The notes: generated from the sequence alone by a model not told the origin. A DNA stretch of 64,000 bases from Deltaproteobacteria bacterium (GCA_022601195.1 JAHZIX010000050.1:151547-215546); one strand, 5' to 3'. Shown: positions 35,337 to 44,564, numbered from the stretch's first letter. Translations and numbers: made by a program.

Positions 35337-37330
35337 AGAATCTCCTCCAAGGTCTCGACCAACTGCTGACCTAGGTCCTCTCCCTTCGGGAGCATCGCCC
35401 GCACTCCTTGCTCGACCAGGAGTGTTTCTTTGGCAGACAAGTCTCGAGCCGTAACCACGACCACAGGCAGGCCGTGAAACCGGGGATCCCGACGGGCCTG
35501 GCGTAGGAAGGCGGTGCCGTCCATCTCCGGCATGAGGAGGTCCAGGAGAACCAGGTCCGGCCGCCGTCGCCGCATCAATTCCAGCGCCTCGGTGCCACTG
35601 GAAGCCGTGGTCACCTGGAAACCCTGGGCCTCCAATTCAGCGGCCACCAGCTTGCGCTGGGACTCCTCGTCATCGAGGACCAAAATCTCCCCTTTGGCTT
35701 CCAGGCAGTAGCGCTTCACCACCGCCAGGAGCTCTTGGGAAGCGACGGGTTTGTGCAATACGTCCACCGCCCCGAAGATGGCTCCACGGCCCTCCGCCGC
35801 CTCGATGCTCACCACCACCACCGGGATAGACGCTAGCTTCTCCTCGCTCTTGAGGTTGGCCAGTACCTCCCAACCCGTCATGTGGGGCATTCGGAGATCC
35901 AACGTGATCAAGTCCGGCTGATGCCGGCGAGCCATTCGCAGTCCCTCTTCCCCAGAGGCCGCCACGAGAGCTTGGGCTCCGGTTTCCTCGACTAGGTTGA
36001 CCAGCAGAATCCGAGAGTCTGCGCCATCGTCGACGACGAGAATCTTGCGCCCTACCAGGCTACCGGCCCGGGAACTAGGAAGAGGATTGACCACCGTGTC
36101 GATCTCGGCGGAATCGAAGAGCTGATCTTGGTGGGACTCCACCTCCACCAAGCCGGCATCCGCCGTGAGGTGGACAAAAAACACCGAGCCTTCTCCCTCT
36201 TGGCTACTCACTCCCAAGGTGTATCCCATGAGGTCGCAAAGGGATCTGGAAATGCTCAGGCCCAAGCCGGTGCCACCGAAGCGCCGAGCCGTCCCCGCGT
36301 CTCCTTGCTCGAAGGCCTCGAAGATGTTCTCCAGCCGGTCGGGAGCGATGCCCACTCCCGTGTCTCTCACCTCGAGAGTGAGAGGCCGATAACTTCCCCG
36401 CTCCACCCTCAGGGCCACGGAGATTTCGCCACGCTGAGTGAATTTCACGGCATTGCTGACCAAGTTGATCAACACCTGCTTCAGTTTGACTGGGTCGGTA
36501 TAAAGAGGCGCCGACCGCATCGGCAACCGAGCCCGTAGCAGGACCTTCCCCTCTGCAACCTGCCCTTTGAGCTGGGCGAGGGTCTCGTGAACCAGAATAC
36601 GCGGGTCGATGGACATCTGAGCCAGCTCGACCCGGCCCGACTCGACCTTGGACAGGTCCAAAATCTCGTTGATGAGAATGAGGAGGTGTTCACCGTTGGC
36701 CCGAATCCGATCCAGAAAACGAAGATCTTCCGGCCGAAGATTCTCGGCTTTGTTCTTCAGTAGCACGTTGGAGAACCCGATGACCGCATTCAAAGGGCTT
36801 CTCAGCTCGTGGCTCATATTGGCCAGAAACTGACTCTTGGCTCGGTTGGCCTCTTCCGCCACTTCTTTTGCAAAGCGCAGATCGTCCTGGATCTTCTTTC
36901 GTTCCGAAATTTCCAACTCGAGTTGTTCCGAGCGCTCCGACAGCTCGTGAGTCCGCTCCTCGACCCGGCGCTCCAACTCGTCGTGAGCCCGGCGCAGCTC
37001 CTTCTCAGCCTTCCTCCGAGCCGCGATGTGGGGCAACCAGCGATTGAGTCCAATGGCTATGAAGAGAAACCCGCCGATGAACCCAACGACCTTCTCCATC
37101 AAGGACTGTACGCCTGTTCGGCCCAGGATGACGAAGCGGGAGAGGCTATCGAAATGGTCGGTGACATCCACCACTGTCCCCAGGAGCAGGAGCAAGAAGC
37201 CGATGAGGATTGCGTTCCAGCCACGCTCCTCCTGGAGCCCCGAGGAGCGACCGAGGCGCCAATACAGAGTCGTCACGCCCAAGACCACGAGGACGGCCAA
37301 GATCTCGAGAACCAAACTGAACGGGATCAT
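35270..37330 (-). CDS. Membrane hybrid histidine kinase with two receiver domains
   Basis: 686 aa from the ATG at 37330; a GTG codon just before it is the other choice and the AGGAG site is distant. Three hydrophobic segments (~5-22, 40-58, 80-96) anchor the protein without a large outer domain. A coiled coil (~105-160) leads to HisKA with phospho-His at ~174 (MSHELRSPLNAVIGF). HATPase_c follows, with DTGVGIAP and GGTGLGLSISRS. Two receivers follow, with Asp at ~478 (LITLDLRMP) and ~597 (LVLLDLLMP). There is no HPt or output domain, so phosphotransfer to another protein is implied. The sensing input is probably membrane or intracellular. No cognate regulator sits beside it. Confidence 0.92.
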   Translation of the reverse strand: MIPFSLVLEILAVLVVLGVTTLYWRLGRSSGLQEERGWNAILIGFLLLLLGTVVDVTDHFDSLSRFVILGRTGVQSLMEKVVGFIGGFLFIAIGLNRWLPHIAARRKAEKELRRAHDELERRVEERTHELSERSEQLELEISERKKIQDDLRFAKEVAEEANRAKSQFLANMSHELRSPLNAVIGFSNVLLKNKAENLRPEDLRFLDRIRANGEHLLILINEILDLSKVESGRVELAQMSIDPRILVHETLAQLKGQVAEGKVLLRARLPMRSAPLYTDPVKLKQVLINLVSNAVKFTQRGEISVALRVERGSYRPLTLEVRDTGVGIAPDRLENIFEAFEQGDAGTARRFGGTGLGLSISRSLCDLMGYTLGVSSQEGEGSVFFVHLTADAGLVEVESHQDQLFDSAEIDTVVNPLPSSRAGSLVGRKILVVDDGADSRILLVNLVEETGAQALVAASGEEGLRMARRHQPDLITLDLRMPHMTGWEVLANLKSEEKLASIPVVVVSIEAAEGRGAIFGAVDVLHKPVASQELLAVVKRYCLEAKGEILVLDDEESQRKLVAAELEAQGFQVTTASSGTEALELMRRRRPDLVLLDLLMPEMDGTAFLRQARRDPRFHGLPVVVVTARDLSAKETLLVEQGVRAMLPKGEDLGQQLVETLEEILYEAPGSPADSLADSSDSSPDP

Positions 37331-37434
37331 CACTGAGAACCGACGCTCCTTTCCACTACTGAGGGTGCGGTGGGATTATACTCCGCGTCCCAGGTCTTTA
37401 AGGCCAACAAGCAAATTATGAAACGGAGGCGGCG

Positions 37435-38247
37435 ATGACGGACTCACCCAACCAGAACTCTGCAGAGGGCCCCCAGGGCACCCTCCAGGGCAAAGTAGCC
37501 TTGGTCACTGGAGGCAGCTCTGGAATCGGCCGAGCCATCGCCGAGGCCCTGGTGGGAGCTGGCGCATCCGTGGCCATTTCGGGACGCCGTCCAGCCCCCG
37601 TTGAGAAAACTGCTGCCGAGTTGCGAGCCAGCGGCGGCCAAGCGGTGGGAATCGCCGGTGACGTTTCGGATCCAGCCGGTGCTCAGAAAATGGTGACGAC
37701 CACCGTGGAAGCCCTCGGAGGTCTAGATATTCTGGTCAACAACGCAGGAATAGCTCGCGGCGGGCCCCTGGGCTCTATGCCTCGGGAAGAGATCGACGCA
37801 GTTGTAGACATCGACCTCAAGGGCCCCATCTATGTCACCCAAGCAGCACTCCCCCACCTGAGTAAGAATGGAGAATCCGGCGGGGCCAGCGTGATCAACA
37901 TCTCGTCCTCCGTCACCTTCATGGCGACTCGGAACTTCTCGGTATACTCCGCCGCCAAGGCGGGCCTGGAAATGCTCACGCGGTGCTGGGCGCTGGATTA
38001 CTCAGCGGACCAGATTCGCTTCAATGCCATCAGCCCCGGGGTGGTGGAGACCCCTATTTTCGAAACCATGATGCCCGCTGCGGCGGTTGCCGGAGCCCTG
38101 GAACAATTCTCCTCTGCCACGCCCCTGGGGCGAGTCGGGCAACCGGCGGACATCGGCCACCTAGCTCTCTTCCTGGCCAGCCCGGCCAGCGCTTGGCTTA
38201 CCGGTGCGGTGATTCCTTTGGATGGTGGCCTAAGTCTCGGTAGCTAG
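37435..38247 (+). CDS. SDR-family oxidoreductase
   Basis: 270 aa, typical classical short-chain dehydrogenase. The NAD(P) motif is TGGSSGIGRA near residues 23-32, NNAG follows in LDILVNNAGIARGG, the catalytic Ser is in NISSSVT, and Tyr171-x3-Lys175 is YSAAK. Arg residues in ISGRR at the end of the second strand suggest NADP preference. The closest general class is the 3-oxoacyl-ACP reductase / glucose-dehydrogenase-like group, but the substrate cannot be read. A purine-rich ggaggcggcg lies before the ATG. It is divergent from the histidine kinase and upstream of the RdgC-like gene. Confidence 0.9.
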   Translation: MTDSPNQNSAEGPQGTLQGKVALVTGGSSGIGRAIAEALVGAGASVAISGRRPAPVEKTAAELRASGGQAVGIAGDVSDPAGAQKMVTTTVEALGGLDILVNNAGIARGGPLGSMPREEIDAVVDIDLKGPIYVTQAALPHLSKNGESGGASVINISSSVTFMATRNFSVYSAAKAGLEMLTRCWALDYSADQIRFNAISPGVVETPIFETMMPAAAVAGALEQFSSATPLGRVGQPADIGHLALFLASPASAWLTGAVIPLDGGLSLGS

Positions 38248-38313
38248 CTGCCCCGGAGATAGTTCTCGAGGGGCAAGTAGAAGATTTTTCTCGCTTACAA
38301 GGATGGAAGACTC

Positions 38314-39228
38314 ATGGGCCTACTCTCTGGTTCCGTCAGCGTGACTCGATTCAATGTTCCTAGCCGACCGGAAGAACTGGATTTCGAATCGGCTCGCTTC
38401 TTCGCGATTCAACCCGGTTCGGAAGTCAAGGAGCGGGTCGGATTCGTTCCCATGGAGCCGGAAGCGCCCTACCAGATCGGCCACAGCCGCTTTGCCTTCC
38501 GAGTCCGTATCGACAAACTGAGCGCCGACCCCACCGCGGTCCGCGAGCGCCTCAAGGAGTTGATCAAAACCGAGTTGGAGACGACCGGCGCTTCCTCGGT
38601 GGGAGCCCGCAAACGCAAGATGCTTCGGGAGTTGGCGGAAGAGGAACTATTGGTGCAGGCGACACCCCGCTCCAAGATCATCGAGGGGGTTCTCGATGAC
38701 CGACTGCTCTACGTGGCCAGCACCGCGAAGAGCTATCTTGGAACGGTCCTTCTCCTGCTCCGTCAGATCGGCGTCGTCGCCGAGCCCAAAGCCCCCTGGC
38801 TGGACGCCGGTGACGGCGACATCGAGAGCGACATTCTCGAAACCAGTGAGCCCGGTCAGTCCATCTTGGGAAGTCGATTCGTCAAAGCCCTGGTGGGAGA
38901 CTCCGTGCTGACTCTCGAGCCCGCCTCGGGGAATATTCGACTCCAAACCCGGGAAGCTCGGGTCACCCTGGCCGGCGTGGTCCTACCGGACCTCTTGCGC
39001 TACATGGAACGCGGCGCTGAGATCCTCTCCGCCCGCCTCACTACCGGCGAAATCGGTTTCCGGTTTGATGCCTTGGACTACCGCATCAATGGTCTCAAGG
39101 TAGAATCCGGCCGACACGACCATTGGGCGGAGCTTCTCGACGAACGACTCGAGGGAATTTCTGCCGCCTGGGAATTGTTAGATAGAAAGTTCGAAGAATT
39201 GAAACCACGACTGCTCACTGAGGGGTGA
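38314..39228 (+). CDS. RdgC-like protein (putative recombination-associated)
   Basis: 304 aa with no signal peptide or membrane segment. The phrase ARKRKMLRELAEEELLVQ, followed by a conserved region ending in LDDRLLYVASTAKSYLGTVL, resembles RdgC of Proteobacteria, where a Lys-rich helix precedes a strand and the ALLRxxLG helix (LLLLRQIGVV). RdgC is a ring-forming DNA-binding protein that restrains RecA. The similarity is by eye and distant, so the name is provisional. It lies 66 bases after the SDR gene and may be co-transcribed, without an obvious functional link. Confidence 0.55.
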   Translation: MGLLSGSVSVTRFNVPSRPEELDFESARFFAIQPGSEVKERVGFVPMEPEAPYQIGHSRFAFRVRIDKLSADPTAVRERLKELIKTELETTGASSVGARKRKMLRELAEEELLVQATPRSKIIEGVLDDRLLYVASTAKSYLGTVLLLLRQIGVVAEPKAPWLDAGDGDIESDILETSEPGQSILGSRFVKALVGDSVLTLEPASGNIRLQTREARVTLAGVVLPDLLRYMERGAEILSARLTTGEIGFRFDALDYRINGLKVESGRHDHWAELLDERLEGISAAWELLDRKFEELKPRLLTEG

Positions 39229-39338
39229 TGCACTCGGATCCACTCCGTTGCGTATACTAGGGAGCGTCTTTTCCAAACTTGCCCCGGCAAGGGAATGAGG
39301 ACGCCCTGTAGAAGATCCCATTTTTTTGGAGGATACTC

Positions 39339-41507
39339 ATGCAATTTTCTATTCCAGGATTCCATTTACCCAGACTCGTCCATCAAGGCTCCCTAGCAGC
39401 ACTCCTGGCCCTGTGCGCTTTTGGCAGCGTTGGTCTCAGCGCCTTGTCCGCTCAGGATGCCGAGACAGATCCTCTCAATGAAGGCCGCAACTTCGACGCC
39501 CGAGTGAGCCTCAATTCGGCCCGGGCGGTCACTCCCCAACCAGCCCAACTCAAGGCGGAAGCGGCGCTCCGCAGAGCTGTTTCCGACGCGGCGGTGACCT
39601 ACGACAGCACCACCGGCGCCGCGCGAACTCTGATGCACCGCACCGCATACTTGACGGATGGCGGTTCTCCCCCAGCCTCCTATAGAGACGCTCTCCAAGT
39701 AGGCATGGACTTCGCCCACGAGCATCGTCTCCTCCTGGGACTGACAGAGCTCGATATGGCCGATACGGAAATCACCGATGAAGTGCTCTCCCAACCCACC
39801 GGGGCCTGGCACATCTATCTGGGGCAAGCTCACGACGGCCTAATGGTCTACAACGGGCAACTCCAATTCAACGTCAATCGCGACGGCAAGATCATCAGCG
39901 TCAACAACACCTTTCTGCCCGACCTGGCCTCGGCCATCAACACCTCCCAGCCAGCTCTCACCGCCATCCAAGCGGTGGAACGGGCCGCTGAGATCCTCGA
40001 CCTAGACACCGAGGGTGAGATCTCGGTGGAGCAGGAAGCCAGTGGAAGACGCCAGAAAGGTCTGCTGAGGGCACCAGGAATCTCTTCCGAAGACATTTCC
40101 ACGGAACTGATGTGGCTGCCGATTCAATCTGGTGAAGCGCGGCTAGTATGGAATTTCCAGATCGCCACCCCGGACGGGGAGCATTGGTTCGACCTGACGG
40201 TGGACGCCGTCAGCGGGCAGCTCTGGACCCGCTTCGACTGGATAGCTTCCGCGGACTATCGAGTCTACCCCCGACCGGTGGAGAGCCCCCACTTCACGAC
40301 TCCTCTGCCGCCGGCCGATGCCCGCACCGTGGAAACGGACCCCCATGACACCACCGCTTCCCCCTTCGGCTGGCACGACACGGACGGTGTAGCGGGTAAC
40401 GAGTTCACGATCCCGAGGGGTAACAACACTCACACCTATGAGGATCGGGACGCCAATAACGTTCCTCCCGCCGTCCAACCCGACTGCGGCGCCTCCATCG
40501 ACTGCGACTTTCCCATGGACCTGAGCATGGAGCCGTCCACCTACACCGACGCCACCGTCATCAACCTTTTCTACTGGACCAACGTCGTCCACGACGTGCA
40601 GTACCAATACGGATTCGACGAAGTCGGCGGAAACTTCCAGGTCAACAACTATGGCAACGGCGGCCTGGGCAACGATGACGTTCAGGCGGAAGCTCAGGAC
40701 GGCCTTGGGGTCAACAACGCCAACTTCGGGACTCCCCCGGACGGCGGTCGGCCTCGCATGCAAATGTTCGAGTTCACCCTTTCCACCCCCCGAAGGGACG
40801 GCAGCCTGGACCATGGAGTGGTGGTTCACGAGATTGGCCACGGCATCTCCAACCGACAGGTCGGCGGCCCCTCTAACGTCAGCTGCTTGGGGAACACTCA
40901 GCAGCCGGGAGAAGGCTGGAGTGACTGGCTCGGCTTGGCCTACACAGGCAAGGTCGGAGACGCCGGAACAGACATCCGAGGCGCCGGTACCTATGTCCTC
41001 AATCAGCCGACCGACGGCCCCGGAGTGCGCCCGCAGCCCTACAGCACCGACCCGGCGGTCAACAGCTACACCTACGAGAGTATTGCTGGTCTCAGTATCC
41101 CGCACGGCCTCGGCTCGGTTTGGGCTCAAGCCATCTGGGAGGTCTATTGGGCCCTCGTCGATACCCATGGATTCGACCTCAACATCTATGATGCCCTCGG
41201 TGGTGCCGGCAACCAGCGAGCCATGCTCTACGTCAACGAAGGTCTCAAGAACACCGTTTGTGGCCCCTCATTCCTGGATACCCGGGACGCCATCCTGCAA
41301 GCGGCCGCGGACAACTACGGCGGCGTCGATGTCTGCCTAGTGTGGGGAGCCTTCGCCGACTTCGGCTTGGGAGCCAACGCCTCGACCCCAGGTCCGGGAA
41401 GCGCCTCCTCCACCAATGGCTTCGATCTGCCGGCTTCCTGTGGAAGCCTGTTCTCTGATGGATTCGAATCCGGAGACACTACCGCCTGGAGTCTGACCTT
41501 CCCCTAG
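39339..41507 (+). CDS. Secreted M36 (fungalysin) metallopeptidase 1
   Basis: 722 aa with GGAGG 7 bases before the ATG and a signal peptide (AALLALCAFGSVGLSALSAQ). A fungalysin/thermolysin propeptide spans ~40-300. The catalytic domain has His497-Glu498-His501 in VVHEIGHGISNRQVGGPSN, and GEGWSDWLGLAYT holds the downstream zinc Glu region. The C-terminal 17 residues, FSDGFESGDTTAWSLTFP, are almost the same as in the two M36 paralogs downstream. The protein is probably an extracellular protease activated by propeptide cleavage. The island of foreign genes starts about 120 bases downstream. Confidence 0.93.
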   Translation: MQFSIPGFHLPRLVHQGSLAALLALCAFGSVGLSALSAQDAETDPLNEGRNFDARVSLNSARAVTPQPAQLKAEAALRRAVSDAAVTYDSTTGAARTLMHRTAYLTDGGSPPASYRDALQVGMDFAHEHRLLLGLTELDMADTEITDEVLSQPTGAWHIYLGQAHDGLMVYNGQLQFNVNRDGKIISVNNTFLPDLASAINTSQPALTAIQAVERAAEILDLDTEGEISVEQEASGRRQKGLLRAPGISSEDISTELMWLPIQSGEARLVWNFQIATPDGEHWFDLTVDAVSGQLWTRFDWIASADYRVYPRPVESPHFTTPLPPADARTVETDPHDTTASPFGWHDTDGVAGNEFTIPRGNNTHTYEDRDANNVPPAVQPDCGASIDCDFPMDLSMEPSTYTDATVINLFYWTNVVHDVQYQYGFDEVGGNFQVNNYGNGGLGNDDVQAEAQDGLGVNNANFGTPPDGGRPRMQMFEFTLSTPRRDGSLDHGVVVHEIGHGISNRQVGGPSNVSCLGNTQQPGEGWSDWLGLAYTGKVGDAGTDIRGAGTYVLNQPTDGPGVRPQPYSTDPAVNSYTYESIAGLSIPHGLGSVWAQAIWEVYWALVDTHGFDLNIYDALGGAGNQRAMLYVNEGLKNTVCGPSFLDTRDAILQAAADNYGGVDVCLVWGAFADFGLGANASTPGPGSASSTNGFDLPASCGSLFSDGFESGDTTAWSLTFP

Positions 41508-41522
41508 GTCCCTGGTCCCTAG

Positions 41523-41560
41523 CTTCGCCCCGACCACCCTTGCGTCGGGGCGAAGTCTGT
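41523..41560 (+). terminator. Terminator of M36 protease 1
   Basis: CTTCGCCCCGAC (41523-41534) pairs perfectly with GTCGGGGCGAAG (41544-41555); a weak T-containing tail (tctgttgctc) follows. Confidence 0.75.
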
Positions 41561-41626
41561 TGCTCTCCCTCCCCCTCCGCTCTTTCGGCCGCCAATAGAG
41601 TCTCCCTCCCTTTTTCAAGGACGGTT

Positions 41627-41880
41627 AACTGAGGTAAGTCTCCTGCGAGGCCGGGTTTTGTCGTTCGAGCTTGGCGGGACTTAGATATCCCAATGCTGAG
41701 TGGTGCAGCTGGCGATTGGCAAGGACTTCCAGTATTCAAAGATAACGGTTCCAGGATCTTCATCGCTTGATAGAGCTAGCCCTGCCGAGTCCAGACATAG
41801 GTGACATCCACCCCCCAGCTCTTGTCCGGGTCTTCCTTCTCAAGGACCCGGTTCAACACATTCTCGACCATGCGATGCCG
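41627..41880 (-). mobile_element. Internally deleted IS3-family transposase remnant 1
   Basis: On the minus strand, translation gives VLNRVLEKEDPDKSWGVDVTYVWTRQG then a stop, matching the start of the IS3 OrfB catalytic region. After a junction (gatgaagatcctggaacc) a different frame gives HHSALGYLSPAKLERQNP, the typical IS3 OrfB C-terminus, ending at the TAA near 41629. The DDE core between the two is missing. It is a dead, deleted element with several frame breaks, and shares its deletion point with the second remnant. Confidence 0.8.
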
Positions 41881-42518
41881 ACCTACGGGGTCTCTACCAA
41901 CCGGCTGCGCATTTCAAGATCCTTTCGAACTGGAGGCGGTTCCCCTTCGTCATGGACGCCTTCAATGGGGGAACTGGACCTGACGGGCCGGTCTGGGACA
42001 CCCTCAAGCCACTTGACATCCCCAACAGGTAACTCCATATAAACAAGAGCTTTGGCCCTGGGGGCGGAATATATCTACTGCGGCTAGGCGTTGGATCGCT
42101 GACATATTGGCGCAGGAAGCTAAGAGCCGTAGGCACCAGATCAAGGTGTCAGTCAGTTCAATGCCACCCCATTGACGTATTGCCTCAGTGCAGATTTTCC
42201 TCGGGGCATAGCCAACTCACTGAAACTAAGGAATCGATTTCTCCCAGAATCACGGTCGTTCTTTGCGACCTATGCGTCGAGTTCTCGACGTGTAGGCAAC
42301 AAGAAGTCAATGTTGACGCAATTGACACCACTATTCATTCCGCCTATCCTAATCTAAAGACTTGAGAGTAGACGACTTGGAGCGCAAGGGGCGCACTGAA
42401 GACTGCTGCCTATGCGTCCATCGTGACGTTGAAACTAAGGTTGCGCGAACCTCACGCCTAGGGTATTAGGGCGGCAATTCTGTTGAAGCACCAGAGCGCG
42501 AGCGGAAGGAATCAGACT
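41881..42518. other. Gene-poor stretch leading to the cassette island
   Basis: Only very short open frames without ribosome sites are present. GCGTTGGAT near 42086-42094 and gtattagggcggca near 42463-42476 resemble right-hand core sites of integron attC elements, but no good hairpin was found for either. This may be degraded cassette DNA. Confidence 0.3.
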
Positions 42519-43160
42519 GTGAAGAAGGAAATCCTTATCAATGTGATTAGTGCGGTAGTCGGCGGCACACTTGTAGCATTCGCTCTCCAGATAGGCATAG
42601 AGTTTGATGCGCACAGGGCAGCCACTGCGATTGTCGAGGACGACGACCTCCGGGGATATTTGATCGACAAACTGGCTGACGATCCTCAGCAGCGTTTTCG
42701 AGGTCAGCCTGGCAAAAATGGGGCTTCGGTCGCCACCCCTAAATCTGGGGCATTGGTTGAGTCGATTTTTGTGAATGGTAGAGATGTTGTGAAGGAAGGA
42801 GTCCCTAAGGATTGGTTTCCGGTCCCACGTGCCCAGACGACAAACATGGAGATCGCACTAGCTGTGGATGAGTCGACAGATGCGTTCTTGGTTAGCTATG
42901 TTTACCGTGTGAGTGGCCTTACACCGACAGGGCATGCTTGGAGTGGGATTGAGGTCTTGGGTAACAACGGAGAGCAATTTCGCTTCTACCATGGCGAGGG
43001 CTCAGCTCCAGGGAGGAGCGACGGAGGCTTCTCCGGTAGCGTTGTCGTAGAGTCACTGCCAAACGGTGACTACACCTTGCGTCTGATGGATCATGCGATA
43101 CGGTCCGGAACCAGGCGCTACACGCATCAGAGGCAACTTTCGGTGGTCAGGATCCGGTAA
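42519..43160 (+). CDS. Unknown membrane-anchored protein, first cassette gene
   Basis: 213 aa from the GTG at 42519, which has GGAAGGA about 8 bases upstream; a TTG at 42483 is an alternative. A single N-terminal hydrophobic segment (ILINVISAVVGGTLVAFALQIG) anchors a ~180-residue outer part. That part has strand-rich segments such as NMEIALAVDESTDAFLVSYVYRV and GFSGSVVVESLPNGDYTLRLMD, which look like a beta-sandwich. No family was recognised. Codon use is less GC-biased at third positions than in neighbours, consistent with transfer. An attC-like site follows 48 bases after the stop, so this reads as an integron gene cassette. Confidence 0.75.
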   Translation: MKKEILINVISAVVGGTLVAFALQIGIEFDAHRAATAIVEDDDLRGYLIDKLADDPQQRFRGQPGKNGASVATPKSGALVESIFVNGRDVVKEGVPKDWFPVPRAQTTNMEIALAVDESTDAFLVSYVYRVSGLTPTGHAWSGIEVLGNNGEQFRFYHGEGSAPGRSDGGFSGSVVVESLPNGDYTLRLMDHAIRSGTRRYTHQRQLSVVRIR

Positions 43161-43208
43161 TGACTCGCGTTCTAGAAGATCAGGCCATTTCGTCCAGCGG
43201 CACCTTTC

Positions 43209-43266
43209 GCGCAACCCTGCGCCCAAGCGGACGGCTGGCGCCGCCGCTTGGCTATAGTCGTTCGGC
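43209..43266 (+). other. Candidate integron attC site 1
   Basis: 58 bases, from a left core-like GCGCAAC (43209-43215) to a right core-like GTTCGGC (43260-43266). Inside is a strong hairpin: CCAAGCGG pairs with CCGCTTGG (43223-43230 / 43244-43251), then an unpaired A, then CGGC/GCCG around TGGC. An unpaired base in the stem and ~60-base length fit attC sites. The right core deviates from GTTRRRY at one base. Confidence 0.6.
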
Positions 43267-43347
43267 GGCAGTCCGAGCATGGCAAGTTGCTTGCCGTTCG
43301 AGGAGGCAAAGTTTCGGTCAACACTGCGTGAATAGGGAGAACTGAAT

Positions 43348-44106
43348 ATGACGCGAATGTTAGTCGATGATCTGAATCCGGCCCTTCCGAAAGATGTCCT
43401 CGAAGCAGTGGATGTGGGGCGCAACTATAGCTGGGCGCCAAGCGATATCGACATGCTGCTCTGGAAGCATGGTGCGAAACAAGAGCTCGACATCGACGAA
43501 CTCGTAAAGAAGTACACTTCCAGCGCCGCTGATGCTTTGGGCGAGGACGCGCTAGAGGTGGGAGGGACCGTGCCGCCCGAACCTCCAAGCCTAACATTGC
43601 TAAAGGCCAGCGCACTCTCCAACAGCCCGGTCAAGTACCCACTTGAAAGGTGGCTGATTCAAGCGCACGCCTACGAGGAAGGCCAGGCTGCGAAGATCGG
43701 AATTCTCGGCCGCCTGTTCTCAGGACAACTAGAGCGTGTGAAGGCCGGCGTCATCCACGATGCTAAGCGCTTCTCGGTCATAGAAACGAGTGAAGGGCGC
43801 AGTGTGGAGTTCGGGGTTGCCATCCGGCTGTCCGTCGCCACCTCGAAGGTGACAGGCGAGATGGAGCTAACGCTCCCAAACCTCGCGGCAGAGGCCCAAC
43901 TCCACAACACTGATACCCGCATCGGAATTACGGTGACCGGGTACGTTGGCCCATTGGGAGCTCTCCTGCCAGCGCCAAGGAAACTCAACGTAGAAACCTG
44001 CATCGAATATACGGAGGCTTTCCGGAAGATCCAAGCTCTGGTGTTCGGAGAGGCTGGTTGGCCGCATGTCTCTCCAACCATACTATCCTATGAAACGAGC
44101 GAGTAG
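43348..44106 (+). CDS. Unknown cytoplasmic protein, second cassette gene
   Basis: 252 aa; GGGAGA lies ~8 bases before the ATG. No signal peptide or membrane segment. The N-terminal ~80 residues are helical and acidic (LDIDELVKKYTSSAADALG); the rest alternates strands (SVEFGVAIRLSVATSKVTGEMELTLPN, then IGITVTGYVGPLGALLP) and ends with a helix. I do not recognise a family. It is followed 5 bases later by an attC-like site and shares the less GC-biased base use of the first cassette gene. Its own ribosome site suggests it can be expressed from an upstream promoter. A joint role with the first cassette protein is possible but cassettes are usually unrelated. Confidence 0.78.
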   Translation: MTRMLVDDLNPALPKDVLEAVDVGRNYSWAPSDIDMLLWKHGAKQELDIDELVKKYTSSAADALGEDALEVGGTVPPEPPSLTLLKASALSNSPVKYPLERWLIQAHAYEEGQAAKIGILGRLFSGQLERVKAGVIHDAKRFSVIETSEGRSVEFGVAIRLSVATSKVTGEMELTLPNLAAEAQLHNTDTRIGITVTGYVGPLGALLPAPRKLNVETCIEYTEAFRKIQALVFGEAGWPHVSPTILSYETSE

Positions 44107-44111
44107 TGTTC

Positions 44112-44191
44112 GATAACTTCACAGGGGCCGCACAACCAAGCGGCTCCAGGGGCACGCGCTCCGCGCGGCGCTGAGCCGCGAGGCGTTAGAC
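44112..44191 (+). other. Candidate integron attC site 2
   Basis: The right core is GTTAGAC (44185-44191) in ctgagccgcgaggcgttaga, a typical attC 3' half matching GTTRRRY. GCGGCTC (44140-44146) pairs with GAGCCGC (44173-44179). The left core is a weaker GATAAC at 44112-44117. The position, directly after the stop of the preceding gene and in the same orientation, is that of a cassette recombination site. Confidence 0.7.
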
Positions 44192-44290
44192 GGCAGCACA
44201 GCTAAGAAGGGAGGTAAAACTTGGGAAGTCGAAAGCCAAGCGTAGCTCTCTTGGTCATTTCGCTCATCAGTCTGGCCCTAGTAGTACTAT

Positions 44291-44564
44291 CTGACCTTCC
44301 CCCGGTTTCGTAGACGGTCAACTGAGGTCTACCTCCTTCGAGGCCGAGTTCTGTAATTCAAGCTAGACCGGGTTCAAATACCCTAACGACGAGTAGCGCC
44401 GCTAGCGCTTGTAGAAAACCCCCAGCATTCAAAGAGGAAGGTTCCAGGATCTTCATCGGCAGATGCCCCCCCCTGCCGAGTCCAGATATAGGTGATACCC
44501 GCCACCCAGCTCTTGTCCGGGTCTTCCTTCTCAAAGACCTGGTTCAAGACATCCTCAGCCACAG
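44291..44564 (-). mobile_element. Internally deleted IS3-family transposase remnant 2
   Basis: On the minus strand PVAEDVLNQVFEKEDPDKSW and VAGITYIWTRQGG are clear IS3 OrfB sequence. After the junction gatgaagatcctggaacc the frame changes and RRYSSLGYLNPV appears, followed by an in-frame stop and LELQNSASKEVDLS. The end sequence tgaccttcccccggtttcg at 44291-44309 looks like an IS3-family terminal inverted repeat. The catalytic core is missing, with the same deletion point as remnant 1. Confidence 0.82.

Noticed and set aside
42172..42365. Two ~61-aa frames before the cassette genes
   Set aside because: No ribosome site, no recognisable sequence; could be degraded cassette DNA.
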